NCBI RefSeq assembly: GCF_003206135.1
Contig: NZ_PZJT01000003.1
Coordinates: 288,532-352,531, forward strand
DNA from: Salinicola salarius
GTDB taxonomy: Bacteria > Pseudomonadota > Gammaproteobacteria > Pseudomonadales > Halomonadaceae
Direction of reading: 5' to 3'
Length of the DNA: 64,000 bases
Part shown: positions 47,497 through 56,382 of the stretch, one piece after another
Position numbering within the stretch: position 1 is the stretch's first letter
Layout: every line of letters starts with the position of its first letter
Position numbers and translations under genes: made by a program
The notes under the pieces: model-generated
What the model saw: the letters and a program-made list of their open reading frames with translations, nothing else
Database searches by the model: none
What the model was told of the DNA's origin: nothing

Positions 47497-48482
47497 CACC
47501 GATCAGCAGCAATCCCAATCACTGGTCGAGAATTCGCGAAACCGGCACCGCCGGCGGCATTCGCGCCATGGTCTGGATCCGGCGCAAGCTGGGCCGGCTA
47601 CCGTTCCAGATCATGCTGCTATTGGTGATCGTCTACTACTACATCGCCCACGGTCTGCACCGACGCGCTTCTCATACCTACCTGACCAGGCTGTGGCGGC
47701 ATCTTCACGGTCAGCCCCCCAGCCATCTGACCTGGCTGAGCCTGCGCCACTTCCGCAGCTTCGGCCAGAGCCTGATGGACAAGATCGACGCCTGGAGCGG
47801 CATCCCGCCGGCGCTCAGCTTCGAGGGCGACACTCGAGAGCGCTTTCGCCAGGCGGTCGCCGGCGGACGCGGGGGCATCATGCTCGTCTCCCATGTCGGC
47901 AACATGGAGATCTGCACCGCGATGAGCGACATGCAGGACGATTTCCGCGCGACGCTGCTGATGCACACCCGTAACGCGCAGCAGTTCGACGAAGTCCTCG
48001 CTCGCTCGACCCACCGCGAGAATCCGCCGGAGATCATCGAGGTCAGCGAGATCACCCCGACGACGGCGATGAAGCTGGGCCGCCGGATCGCGGAAGGTGG
48101 TTTCGTGGTCATCGCCGCCGACCGCGTGCCGATCAGCGACAGCGGCCGCGCCCGTACCCTGCCCTTTCTGGGCCACCCGGCACGATTCCCGGAGGGGCCG
48201 TTCTGGCTGGCCAGCCTGCTGCGCTGTCCGGTCTACACCATCGGCTGCTTTCGCGAGGCCAAGGGCTACCGCGTCGATTTCGACCACTTCGACGATACCA
48301 GCGAACTGAGCCGCCGGGATCGGGCAGCTTGGATCGACAGCGCCATGCAGCATTATGTCGACTGGTTGACACGGCAATGCGAGAAGACGCCGCTGCAGTG
48401 GTTCAACTTCTTTCCCTTCTGGCTGGATTGCGACGACGCCCACCCGGACGCCGGCTCCGAGGACGGGCGACCCGCCGGCTGA
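47493..48482 (+). CDS. APE-cluster LpxL/HtrB-like acyltransferase
   Basis: A 329-residue inner-membrane acyltransferase. A transmembrane anchor near residues 33-52 (FQIMLLLVIVYYYIAHGL) precedes the catalytic motif LVSHVGNMEICTAM, a His-x4-Glu variant of HX4D, and LGRRIAEGGFVVIAADRV with RFPEGPFWLASLLRCPVY, as in COG4261-type enzymes. Start 47493 overlaps the glycosyltransferase stop. The likely role is attaching the polyene acyl chain to the glycolipid carrier. Confidence 0.87.
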   Translation: MTPISSNPNHWSRIRETGTAGGIRAMVWIRRKLGRLPFQIMLLLVIVYYYIAHGLHRRASHTYLTRLWRHLHGQPPSHLTWLSLRHFRSFGQSLMDKIDAWSGIPPALSFEGDTRERFRQAVAGGRGGIMLVSHVGNMEICTAMSDMQDDFRATLLMHTRNAQQFDEVLARSTHRENPPEIIEVSEITPTTAMKLGRRIAEGGFVVIAADRVPISDSGRARTLPFLGHPARFPEGPFWLASLLRCPVYTIGCFREAKGYRVDFDHFDDTSELSRRDRAAWIDSAMQHYVDWLTRQCEKTPLQWFNFFPFWLDCDDAHPDAGSEDGRPAG

Positions 48483-48523
48483 CCCTCGCCACTCGAGACC
48501 TGAAACCCCAAAAGGACTTCCGC

Positions 48524-49078
48524 ATGCCGCTTCGCCGATGGTTGATCACGCTTCTGCTTCTACTGGCGCCATTGAGCGCCCAGGCCTTCGATCTGGACGA
48601 CCTGCAACGCCAGCTCGCCGCCACCCCGGCATTGGCAGGCAGTTTCGAACAGCAGCGCGAACTGGCGGATCTCGATAGCTCTCTCACCAGCCGGGGCACG
48701 TTCCTCTTCGAGCGCGGCAAGCGCGTCGTCTGGCAGCTCGAAACCCCGGTCGAGGAGCGCATCGAGCTCACCCCGGAAGCGATCACCAATGGCAGCGGCG
48801 AAAGTGCGCCCCCCGGCGGCGAACAGGTGGCCCAGCTGTTCCTGCAACTGCTGGAAGGGGACTGGCAGGCGCTGGAGTCGCGCTTCACGCTGGCGCTCTC
48901 CGGCGATCAGGATGCCTGGCAGGTCGCGCTGACCCCGAAAGAAGCGGCGCTGCGTGAACGTATCGCCGGAATCACCCTGCAGGGTGATCGCACCATCGAT
49001 CGTCTCGACATGCGCACGCCGAATGGCGACCGGCTCGAGGTTCGTCTGTTCGACCAGCACCCGCTGAACGGTTCATGA
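48524..49078 (+). CDS. APE-cluster LolA-like outer-membrane carrier
   Basis: A 184-residue periplasmic protein. The signal peptide is MPLRRWLITLLLLLAPLSAQA and the mature part begins FDLDDLQRQLAATPALAGSF. LolA-like features: FEQQRELADLDSSLTSRGTF and FERGKRVVWQLETPVEERIE. It would shuttle the lipid product from the exporter across the periplasm. Start 48524 was chosen because the signal peptide begins there; longer readings overlap the acyltransferase. Last 4 nt overlap the exporter start. Confidence 0.85.
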   Translation: MPLRRWLITLLLLLAPLSAQAFDLDDLQRQLAATPALAGSFEQQRELADLDSSLTSRGTFLFERGKRVVWQLETPVEERIELTPEAITNGSGESAPPGGEQVAQLFLQLLEGDWQALESRFTLALSGDQDAWQVALTPKEAALRERIAGITLQGDRTIDRLDMRTPNGDRLEVRLFDQHPLNGS

Positions 49079-51405
49079 GCCGCGCAGGCTATCGCCGGCT
49101 CGGCTGGCTCTGGTTCGCGGTTCTGGCGCTCTGCACCATCTGGCTCGGATGGATGCTGCGCCACGGATTGCCCGCCGATACCGACCTCACCGCGCTGCTG
49201 CCCGCCGATCGGCAGGCGCCGCTGATCGAGCAGGCGGACCGCGAACTGGGACGCGGCTTCGAGAATCGCTTCCTGCTGCTGCTCGGCGACGACGAGCGCG
49301 TCACGACGACCCGGGCATTGGGGCAGGCGTTGCAGACGCTGGTCGACGACTGCCAGCTTGCGGCCATCGACTGGCGCGAGCTGGATCTGGCCGATGCCGA
49401 TCCTCACGACTGGATGGGCCAGTGGCGCTATCGCCTGCTGACACCGGAATGGCAGGAAACCATCGATCGCGGCGACGCCGGCACGCTGGTGGAGCCGGCG
49501 CTGCGCCGGCTGTTCTCGCCGACGGCACGCCCGGACCCCGTCGCCGACCCTTTCGGCCTGCTGGATACCTGGCTTGCACGCCTGCCCGGCAGCCCCATCG
49601 GGGCCGCCGATGGCCTGCTGACGCTGGGTCGCGACGGCCGACAGTGGAGCGTGCTGATCGGCGAACTCGAGGGCTCGCCCTACGACCAGCCGATGCAGAA
49701 CGCTCTGCACGCGACGCTCGAGCAGTTCCAGCAGCAGCATCCCGACGCCGAGCTGCTGCGCTCCGGCCTGGTGTTCCACGCCGCCGCCGGCGCGCGCCAG
49801 GCGAAGCACGAGATGTCCACCATCGGCGCGGCCTCCCTGCTCGGGGTGCTGCTGATCATCGGGTTCGTCTTTCGCTCGCCCCGGGTGCTGCTGCAACTGA
49901 TGGTGCCACTGCTGGCCGGCTCGCTGTTCGCGCTGACATTGACCCTGGGTTTCTTCGGCCGCCTGCACCTGCTGACGCTAGCCTTCGGCGCCAGCCTGAT
50001 CGGTATCGCCATCGATTATGTGCTGCACCTGCAGTGCGATCGCGCCATCACCGGCGCCGGGTTCCGCCTGCGCCGGCTGCTGCCGAGTCTCGCGCTGGGC
50101 CTGATCTCGAGCGTCGTCGCCTACGTGGCGCAGGCGCTGACACCGATGCCGGGATTGCGCCAGATGGCCGCCTTCGCCGCCTTCGGCCTTGTCGGTGCCT
50201 GGCTGACGGTCGTGCTGTGGCTGCCTCGCTTCACGCTTCATGCCAGCCCGTTCACCGCACGTCTGGCGACACGCTGGTGGCGGCTGTGCCAACCTCGCTG
50301 GCGGTTGCCGCCCTGGCTCGCCCTGATCGGCGCCGTCGTGCTGGTCGTCATCTGCGCCGTCCGCCTGACCAGCGACGACAGCCTGGAGCTGCTCAACCCC
50401 TCGCCGGCGGCGCTGATGCAGGACGAGCAGCGGGTACAGCAACTGCTCGATCGCGATACCGGCAGCCGTTACTTCCTGGTTCAGGCCGAGGATACCCAAA
50501 CGCTGCTGGCCCGGCTCGACTCGCTCGACACCGCGCTCGATCGCGCCATTGCCGACGGGCTCGAAATCGACTTTCAATCGCTGGCCGACGCAGTGCCGAC
50601 GGCAGCGCAGCAGCAGGCCAACCTGGCAAGGGTGCGTTCCCTCTATGGCGAGCCATTAGACGATCTGATCCGGCGCGCCGGATTACCGGCCGAGGTGGCC
50701 GAGAAAGCCAGGGCGCGGCTCGACACCTCTGCCCCGCTGACCGTGTCCGACTGGCTGGACACGCCGCTGGGGCAGTACCAGCAGCGGCTATGGCTGGGCG
50801 AGACACCGGAGGGCGGCGTCGCCGCGATGGTGGTCGTCTCCGGGGCCAGAGACGCCGAGACCGGGCGCACCCTGCAGGCAGTGGCCGAGGCCGTGGGCGG
50901 CCCGCAAGCCAGGGTCGAGTATGTCGATCGGGTCGACCGGATCGGCGCCTTGCTCGGCGAGCTGCGCCGCCATACCGCGCTCTGGGTCGTGCTGGCGATG
51001 GCGTTGATGACGCTGGCGCTGGTGTGGCGGTATCGGCGCCGCGCGTGGCGCGTGATCGTGCCGCCCTTCGGTGCCACCCTGATCGTGCTGGCGGCCTTCG
51101 CCCTTGGCGGCGTCCCGCTCAATATCTTCAACCAGTTGGGCCTGCTGCTGGTCTTGGGGATCGGGCTGGATGCCGGCATCTTCAACGTGGAGCACGCCAG
51201 ACAGCCATCCGCCTGGCTCGCGATCACGCTGTCGACCCTGACCAGTCTGCTGGCGTTCGGCATGCTCGCCTTCAGTGCCACGCCGGCGCTGCACTATCTG
51301 GGTCTGACCTGCCTGATCGGGCTGGCCAGCGTGTGGGTTCTGGTTCCCTGGGTAAGACCTGTCGATCCAGACCGGATCCATCAACAGGAGAACGAACATG
51401 GCTGA
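49075..51405 (+). CDS. APE-cluster MMPL/RND-superfamily exporter
   Basis: A 776-residue MMPL-type exporter. It has an N-terminal helix (RLGWLWFAVLALCTIWLGWML), a first periplasmic loop, a block of helices near 250-390 (ASLLGVLLIIGFVFRSPRVLL; GASLIGIAIDYVLHLQ with a conserved Asp), a second half after about 430 with a loop and a second helix block ending LTSLLAFGMLAFSATPALHY. GLLLVLGIGLDAGIFNVEHA resembles the second proton-relay helix. It would move the polyene lipid from the inner membrane. Confidence 0.9.
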   Translation: MSRAGYRRLGWLWFAVLALCTIWLGWMLRHGLPADTDLTALLPADRQAPLIEQADRELGRGFENRFLLLLGDDERVTTTRALGQALQTLVDDCQLAAIDWRELDLADADPHDWMGQWRYRLLTPEWQETIDRGDAGTLVEPALRRLFSPTARPDPVADPFGLLDTWLARLPGSPIGAADGLLTLGRDGRQWSVLIGELEGSPYDQPMQNALHATLEQFQQQHPDAELLRSGLVFHAAAGARQAKHEMSTIGAASLLGVLLIIGFVFRSPRVLLQLMVPLLAGSLFALTLTLGFFGRLHLLTLAFGASLIGIAIDYVLHLQCDRAITGAGFRLRRLLPSLALGLISSVVAYVAQALTPMPGLRQMAAFAAFGLVGAWLTVVLWLPRFTLHASPFTARLATRWWRLCQPRWRLPPWLALIGAVVLVVICAVRLTSDDSLELLNPSPAALMQDEQRVQQLLDRDTGSRYFLVQAEDTQTLLARLDSLDTALDRAIADGLEIDFQSLADAVPTAAQQQANLARVRSLYGEPLDDLIRRAGLPAEVAEKARARLDTSAPLTVSDWLDTPLGQYQQRLWLGETPEGGVAAMVVVSGARDAETGRTLQAVAEAVGGPQARVEYVDRVDRIGALLGELRRHTALWVVLAMALMTLALVWRYRRRAWRVIVPPFGATLIVLAAFALGGVPLNIFNQLGLLLVLGIGLDAGIFNVEHARQPSAWLAITLSTLTSLLAFGMLAFSATPALHYLGLTCLIGLASVWVLVPWVRPVDPDRIHQQENEHG

Positions 51406-52696
51406 AGTCGATCACGATGTCATCGTCATCGGTGCCGGGCCGGCCGGGGCCGCGGCCGCCGCACGCCTGGCAGCCTTCGGCCGACGCGTGCTGGTGGTCG
51501 AGCGCAGCCACTTTCCCCGCTTTTCCATCGGCGAAAGCCTGCTGCCGCAGTGCATGAGTCATCTCGAGGAGGCCGGTCTGCTGGAGAGCGTCCTGGCCGC
51601 CGATTACCAGCCCAAGAATGGCGCCGCGTTCACCCGCGACGGCCTGGAGACGGCAATCGACTTCCGCGAGAAGTTCACCCCGGGCTGGGGCACCACGTTC
51701 CAGGTCGAACGCGCCGATTTCGATCATCGGTTGATCGATGGCGCCCGCGACCAGGGTGCAGAGGTCGAATTCGGCGTTACCGTCACCGCGTTCCGGGCCG
51801 ACGACGACCGCCCGCAGGTCGACGTGGTCGATGAATCCGGCAACGCCCGCACGCTGACCGCCCGATTCGTGCTCGACGCCAGCGGCTATGGCCGTGTGCT
51901 GGCCCGGCTCGAGCATCTCGAGCGCGACGCGCGTCAGGATCCCCGCACGGCGCTGTTTACCCACGTCGAGGCCTACCCTGCGGATTCGAGCCACGATCGC
52001 GAAAAGATCCTGATCGGCGTGCATCCCGACGATGCCGGCATCTGGTACTGGCTGATCCCGTTCCGGCACCAGCGTGCCTCGGTAGGTGTGGTCGGCGAGA
52101 CCGAGCGCCTCGAAGCCTACGGCGCCACCCCGGCAGCACGATGGCAAGCGCTGATCGATGCCGAACCCCGTTTCCGCCAGCTCCTCGAAGGCGCTCGGCC
52201 CACGCGTGCAGTGGGCGAGCTCAGCGGCTACTCCGCCGATGTGACACGTCTGCACGGCCCCGGCTATGCGCTGCTGGGCAATGCCGGCGAATTCCTGGAC
52301 CCGGTGTTCTCGTCCGGCGTGACCATCGCCCTGCGGTCGGCCAGCCTGGCGGCGCCGCTGGTCGACCGCCAACTGGGTGGCGATGCGATCGACTGGCATG
52401 CCGAGTTCGAGGTACCGCTGCGCGAGGGTATCGAGACGTTTCGCGCCTTCGTCGATGCCTGGTACGACGGCCGCCTGCAGACGATCATCTTCCATGCCGA
52501 CGCGCCGAGCGACATCAAGAGGCGCATCAGTGCCATCCTGGCAGGATACGCGTGGGACCGAAGCAATCCGTTCGTCAGCGCATCGCGTCGTCATCTCGAC
52601 ACGCTCGCGGCCATCTGCGAAAGGCAGGCGGAGTCTTCGACGACACAGACCGAGACCCCACGGCCGCCCGCCCGGGCGACGGAGAACAGACCATGA
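51398..52696 (+). CDS. FAD-dependent halogenase/monooxygenase-like enzyme of the APE cluster
   Basis: A 432-residue flavoprotein. It starts with the FAD fold VIVIGAGPAGAAAAARLAA and FPRFSIGESLLP. Three halogenase hallmarks are visible: Lys73 in YQPKNGAAF (position of the catalytic Lys near 71-79 in PltA, CmlS and PrnA), WYWLIP at 216-221 (WxWxIP), and FLDPVFSSG at 299-307 (Fx.Px.Sx.G). GYALLGNAGEF is the second FAD loop. Related flavoproteins occur in xanthomonadin and other APE clusters. Halogenation is inferred; WxWxIP-like segments also occur in non-halogenating relatives. Overlaps the exporter by 8 bp and the lipoprotein by 4. Confidence 0.85.
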   Translation: MAEVDHDVIVIGAGPAGAAAAARLAAFGRRVLVVERSHFPRFSIGESLLPQCMSHLEEAGLLESVLAADYQPKNGAAFTRDGLETAIDFREKFTPGWGTTFQVERADFDHRLIDGARDQGAEVEFGVTVTAFRADDDRPQVDVVDESGNARTLTARFVLDASGYGRVLARLEHLERDARQDPRTALFTHVEAYPADSSHDREKILIGVHPDDAGIWYWLIPFRHQRASVGVVGETERLEAYGATPAARWQALIDAEPRFRQLLEGARPTRAVGELSGYSADVTRLHGPGYALLGNAGEFLDPVFSSGVTIALRSASLAAPLVDRQLGGDAIDWHAEFEVPLREGIETFRAFVDAWYDGRLQTIIFHADAPSDIKRRISAILAGYAWDRSNPFVSASRRHLDTLAAICERQAESSTTQTETPRPPARATENRP

Positions 52697-53280
52697 AGCG
52701 CAGCCTGCGGCCGCTAGGGCTACTCTGTCTGGCGATGGTCCTGAGCGCCTGCAGCCTGACGCCGCCGGTATCACCGACGCCGCCCCTGGCCGCCGCGACC
52801 ACCGCCGATACCTTGAAGAGTCGATTGACGTTCCAGCCTGACGAGGGCGAACCCCGTACGCTGATCGCCTTCATCCGCATCGATCCCGACCGACTGCGAG
52901 CCGTGCTGGTCACGCCGTACGGTCAGCGCGTGACGACGCTGGTCCGCGATGCCGACGGCGCGCGATTCGAGGCCGGCGACGCCCCGGGCGAATCGCCGCT
53001 GCCGATCCCGCCAGCGTGGCTGGCATCGCGCCTGGAGTGGAGCCTGTGGCCGCTCGACGCCTTGCGTGACGCCTTCGACGGAAGCGCCTGGCAGGTCGTC
53101 GACGACTCGGCGCATCGCGACATTCTCTATCGCGGCGAGCTGGCCGCCCGCATCACCCCGGTGCCGGACCGCGAACACGCCAGGACGCTGACCCTGGACG
53201 ATCGCCAGGGCGACTATCGACTGACGATCGACCCGATGCAGGCGCGCGATGATGGAGAAGCGCCAATGGAGAAGAACTAA
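52693..53280 (+). CDS. APE-cluster DUF3261 lipoprotein
   Basis: A 195-residue lipoprotein: signal MKRSLRPLGLLCLAMVLSAC with the lipobox LSAC, Cys20 lipidated. The mature part has LVTPYGQRVTTLVRDADGARF and IPPAWLASRLEWSLWPLDAL, then TLDDRQGDYRLTIDPM, consistent with the DUF3261 family found in APE clusters. It is probably outer-membrane attached and may receive or anchor the pigment lipid. Start overlaps the halogenase-like stop (ATGA). Confidence 0.85.
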   Translation: MKRSLRPLGLLCLAMVLSACSLTPPVSPTPPLAAATTADTLKSRLTFQPDEGEPRTLIAFIRIDPDRLRAVLVTPYGQRVTTLVRDADGARFEAGDAPGESPLPIPPAWLASRLEWSLWPLDALRDAFDGSAWQVVDDSAHRDILYRGELAARITPVPDREHARTLTLDDRQGDYRLTIDPMQARDDGEAPMEKN

Positions 53281-53299
53281 TGCAGAAGAACGCTGACTC

Positions 53300-54481
53300 A
53301 TGAGTGCTGTCTTTCCCTGTCGCCTGTCCCGCCCCGGCGTCGTCTGCTCGCTGGGTGACGATCTGGATGCGATCGCTCGCGCGCTCTTCGCTGGCGAGCG
53401 CGGCCTGACGACCAGCGATGCCTTCACTCCGGGCCGCCCCCTGCCCCTGGGCCGGGTCGTCGGCGAACTGCCGGACGTCACCGGCTGGCCGAAGAATCAC
53501 CGCAGCCGCAACAATCGTTTGCTGGCGCTGGCGCTGGAACGGCTAGAGGCGGAAATCGAACCGCTGCTGACCCGGGTGCCCAGCGATCGGATCGGCGTGG
53601 TGATCGGCACCAGCACTTCCGGCATCGGCGAAACCGAGCTGGCGCTGGCCGCCAGCGGCCGTGAAGGGCCGCTGCCAGAGGACTTCGCCTACGCCCGCCA
53701 GGAACTGGGCGCGCCGGCACGTTTCATTGCCGAGCGGCTGGGCAGCGCCGGGCCCTGCTATTCCCTCTCCACCGCTTGCAGTTCCAGCGCCCGGGCGCTG
53801 GCCAGCGCCAGGCGTCTGCTCAAGAGCGGCCAATGCGACGCGGTGATCGCCGGCGGCGCGGATAGCCTTTGCCGCCTCACGGTCAACGGCTTCGCCAGCC
53901 TGGAAGCCGTCAGCGACGCGCCCTGCCTGCCCTTTTCCCGCCATCGCGACGGGATCAATCTCGGCGAGGCGGCGGCGCTGTTCGTGGTTACCCCGGAGGC
54001 CGGCGGCATCCAGCTTGCCGGCGTCGGCGAGAGTGTCGATGCGCACCACATCTCGGCTCCGCGTCCCGACGGCAGCGGCGCCGCCGAAGCCATGCGCCAG
54101 GCAATGGCGATGGCCGGACGCGATCCGACGGAGATCGACTATCTCAACCTCCACGGCACCGGCACACCGCTCAACGACAGCATGGAGGCCGCGGCCGTCG
54201 CGACGCTGTTCGCCACGCCCCCGGCTTGCAGCTCGACCAAGGCGCTGACCGGCCACACTCTGGGCGCGGCCGGTGCACTTGAGGCGGCGTTCTGCTGGCT
54301 GGCTCTGGATCGCGGCCATCTGCCGATACACGTCTTCGACGATGACTACGACCCGGACATTCCGGCCCTGCCATTGGTGACGCAAAACGCCACGCCGGCG
54401 CGCCCGCTGTGTCATGCCCTGAGCAACAGCTTTGCCTTCGGTGGCAACAACGCCAGTCTGCTGCTGTCCCGGGCCGATTGA
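53300..54481 (+). CDS. apeO: APE ketosynthase (ApeO-like)
   Basis: A 393-residue beta-ketoacyl-ACP synthase: Cys160 in LSTACSSSARAL, His285 in LHGTGTPLNDS, His319 in LTGHTLGAAGALE, the full Cys-His-His triad; NSFAFGGNNASLLLS near the end. It would do the polyene chain extension with the short ApeC-like protein as chain-length partner. Start 53300 lies 19 bp after the lipoprotein stop. The second ketosynthase (ApeR) normal at the end of such clusters is absent. Confidence 0.92.
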   Translation: MSAVFPCRLSRPGVVCSLGDDLDAIARALFAGERGLTTSDAFTPGRPLPLGRVVGELPDVTGWPKNHRSRNNRLLALALERLEAEIEPLLTRVPSDRIGVVIGTSTSGIGETELALAASGREGPLPEDFAYARQELGAPARFIAERLGSAGPCYSLSTACSSSARALASARRLLKSGQCDAVIAGGADSLCRLTVNGFASLEAVSDAPCLPFSRHRDGINLGEAAALFVVTPEAGGIQLAGVGESVDAHHISAPRPDGSGAAEAMRQAMAMAGRDPTEIDYLNLHGTGTPLNDSMEAAAVATLFATPPACSSTKALTGHTLGAAGALEAAFCWLALDRGHLPIHVFDDDYDPDIPALPLVTQNATPARPLCHALSNSFAFGGNNASLLLSRAD

Positions 54482-54531
54482 AGCGCTGGCTTGCCCGGAA
54501 AGAGAAACGCAAGAACGACGACGGAATTCCC

Positions 54532-55056
54532 TTGACTGCATCCGATACGCCTTCGCTCCCCTGCCCCGTCGCGCCGCTGGTCCCCCACGCCAGAGGCATG
54601 TGCCTGCTGACGCAACTGGTCGAGGTCCGCGAAGAGGGGGCGACTGCCGAAACCGTGACCCGGCGCGACGATCTGTTCGCCGAGCCCGACGGCATCCCGG
54701 CGTGGGTCGGTGTCGAGTGGCTGGCTCAGGCCGTCGCCGCCTGGGCCGGTTTCCGGGTCGTCGCATCGGGCGAGGCACCGGCCCCGGGTCTGTTGCTGGG
54801 CGCCAAACGCTATCGTGCGCGCGTGCCGGTCTTCGATTTCGACCAGCGGATCCGTGTCACCGTCACCATCGACTTCGTCGCCGACAATGGCGTCACCCAG
54901 GTCAGCGGCGCGCTGTACGCCATAGAAAAGCATGCCATCGAAAAGTACGACATCGGAAAGCACGCCACGGCGGTGCCGGACGATGCCGAGCCGCTGGCTC
55001 GCGGCAGCCTGACGCTCTATCGCCCCGCCGCGATGCCGGCACTGAACGGCGCCTGA
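54532..55056 (+). CDS. apeP: APE hotdog dehydratase (ApeP-like)
   Basis: A 174-residue 3-hydroxyacyl-ACP dehydratase-like protein. LVPHARGMCLLTQLVEV and IPAWVGVEWLAQAVAAWAGF hold the likely catalytic His and Glu. Start is TTG at 54532 after ACGGA; earlier in-frame starts overlap the ketosynthase gene and add a charged tail unlike the family. Near residues 125-140 the protein has a three-fold AIEKHAIEKYDIGKHA unit from 15-bp repeats. Works with the fused dehydratase domain on polyene double bonds. Confidence 0.83.
   Translation: MTASDTPSLPCPVAPLVPHARGMCLLTQLVEVREEGATAETVTRRDDLFAEPDGIPAWVGVEWLAQAVAAWAGFRVVASGEAPAPGLLLGAKRYRARVPVFDFDQRIRVTVTIDFVADNGVTQVSGALYAIEKHAIEKYDIGKHATAVPDDAEPLARGSLTLYRPAAMPALNGA
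54919..54966. repeat. 15-bp tandem repeats in apeP
   Basis: Three consecutive 15-bp units of the pattern GCCATCGAAAAGTAC plus a partial one, with a few mismatches. They keep frame and encode a Lys/His/Asp-rich pentapeptide repeat. Confidence 0.75.
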
Positions 55057-55097
55057 CGCCCTGACTTCACCATTCGCAGCTCTGCGCTCGAGGCCCC

Positions 55098-55835
55098 ATG
55101 GAAGAACGACATCCCGAGACGATTCTGGTCACCGGCGCCAATCGCGGCATCGGCGAAGCGATCGCCAGACGCCTGGCCCGCGACGGCCACGATCTGGTAC
55201 TGCACTGCCGGCGCCCCGGCGACGACATCGACGCGGTCAGGGCCGCAGTGGAAGCCGAGGGACGCCAGGCGCGCATCGTCCACTTCGACGTCGCCGAGCG
55301 GGAAACCGTCAAGGCGGTGCTGGAGGCGGACATCGCCGAGCACGGCTGCTACTACGGCGTGATCTGCAACGCCGGCATCACCGCGGACAAGCCCTTTCCC
55401 GCGCTGACGGGCGAGGACTGGGACAGCGTGCTGCGAACCAATCTGGACGGTTTCTACAACGTCCTGCATCCGCTGGTCATGCCGATGATCCAGCGGCGCC
55501 GGCCCGGACGTATCGTCGCGCTCTCGTCGATGTCCGGATTGATAGGCAATCGCGGCCAGGTCAACTACAGCGCGGCCAAGGCCGGCATCATCGGCGCCAG
55601 CAAGGCGCTGGCCGTCGAGCTGGCCAAGCGCCGCATCACGGTCAACTGCGTCGCGCCAGGGTGGATCGAGACGCGCATGACCGATGAGCTGCCCCGCGAC
55701 GAGATTCGCAAGCTGATTCCCATGCAGCGCACCGGGACCGCCGAGGAAGTCGCCGGCACCGTGAGCTTTCTCTGCTCGGCGGATGCCGCCTACATCACGC
55801 GTCAGGTGATCGCGGTGAACGGCGGCATGTATTGA
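55098..55835 (+). CDS. apeQ: APE 3-ketoacyl-ACP reductase (ApeQ-like, FabG family)
   Basis: A 245-residue short-chain dehydrogenase. TGANRGIGEAIARRL is the NADP fold and the active site is Ser (SSMSGLIG), Tyr157 and Lys161 in YSAAKAGIIG. NAGITADKPFPALTGEDWD and VAPGWIETRMTDEL are FabG features. It is the last gene of the cluster; the ApeR-type ketosynthase often found after it is missing, and the next gene is on the other strand. Confidence 0.93.
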   Translation: MEERHPETILVTGANRGIGEAIARRLARDGHDLVLHCRRPGDDIDAVRAAVEAEGRQARIVHFDVAERETVKAVLEADIAEHGCYYGVICNAGITADKPFPALTGEDWDSVLRTNLDGFYNVLHPLVMPMIQRRRPGRIVALSSMSGLIGNRGQVNYSAAKAGIIGASKALAVELAKRRITVNCVAPGWIETRMTDELPRDEIRKLIPMQRTGTAEEVAGTVSFLCSADAAYITRQVIAVNGGMY

Positions 55836-55968
55836 TCGCTCGTTCCAGCACCGAGCTGAACGGTTCATGCTTCCGGCAAGGTGTTCGTCCGGCCGCCCGG
55901 CAACGAGCCGGCTCGAAACAAGTGGCTGATCGAGCCCCGCCGATCCAGTCCCATCATAGCAGCGGGCA

Positions 55969-56157
55969 TCACTCCGGCTCGCGGGGCTCCCGGACGGGCG
56001 GTGTCATCACTGCCGGTTGACGAGCCGCCAGCTCGGCGACGGCGATCTCCAGCAGAACCACGGCCAGCTCACTGACATTGACGTTACGTTTGCTGGCCTC
56101 GGTCGCCAGTAGTCGATAGGTGGAATCGCTGAGGTGGTTGAGCACCAACCGGGCCAT
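55969..56157 (-). CDS. Small ribbon-helix-helix-like protein
   Basis: A 62-residue protein, MARLVLNHLSDSTYRLLATE followed by SKRNVNVSELAVVLLEIAVA. The short beta strand then two helices resemble the Arc/FitA ribbon-helix-helix fold seen in antitoxins and small repressors. No toxin gene lies next to it. The last 15 residues are Pro/Arg/Glu-rich. Start ATG at 56157 has AGGA upstream. It lies between the APE cluster end and mutS and is the only gene on the minus strand there. The fold call is by eye. Confidence 0.5.
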   Translation of the reverse strand: MARLVLNHLSDSTYRLLATEASKRNVNVSELAVVLLEIAVAELAARQPAVMTPPVREPREPE

Positions 56158-56382
56158 ATGGGAGTCCTCGAGTGCCGGTTTCTGACACTGTAACGAGTTA
56201 TCGACGGGTACTCAGGCTGAAATCACTAGACCTGAGGCATGATCCCCTCTAAGGCAGGCAGGCCGTCGACCCCGCGCCGTGCTGGACCCGGCCACGGCGT
56301 GGTAACCTTGCCCTTCACCGTACGACCCGGCATTTCGATGCCCCCTCTGTGCCCCAAGAATCGACGGAGCTTCCGAGACACC

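Noticed and set aside
49149..51557. Very long Arg/Ala-rich plus-strand reading over the MMPL exporter
   Set aside because: Shadow frame: low-complexity composition, and the in-frame exporter has clear family motifs.
55932..55989. GAGCCCCGC and GCGGGGCTC inverted repeat near the end of the APE cluster
   Set aside because: The loop is 40 bp and there is no U-run, so I do not call it a terminator; its right arm lies inside the small ribbon-helix-helix-like gene.
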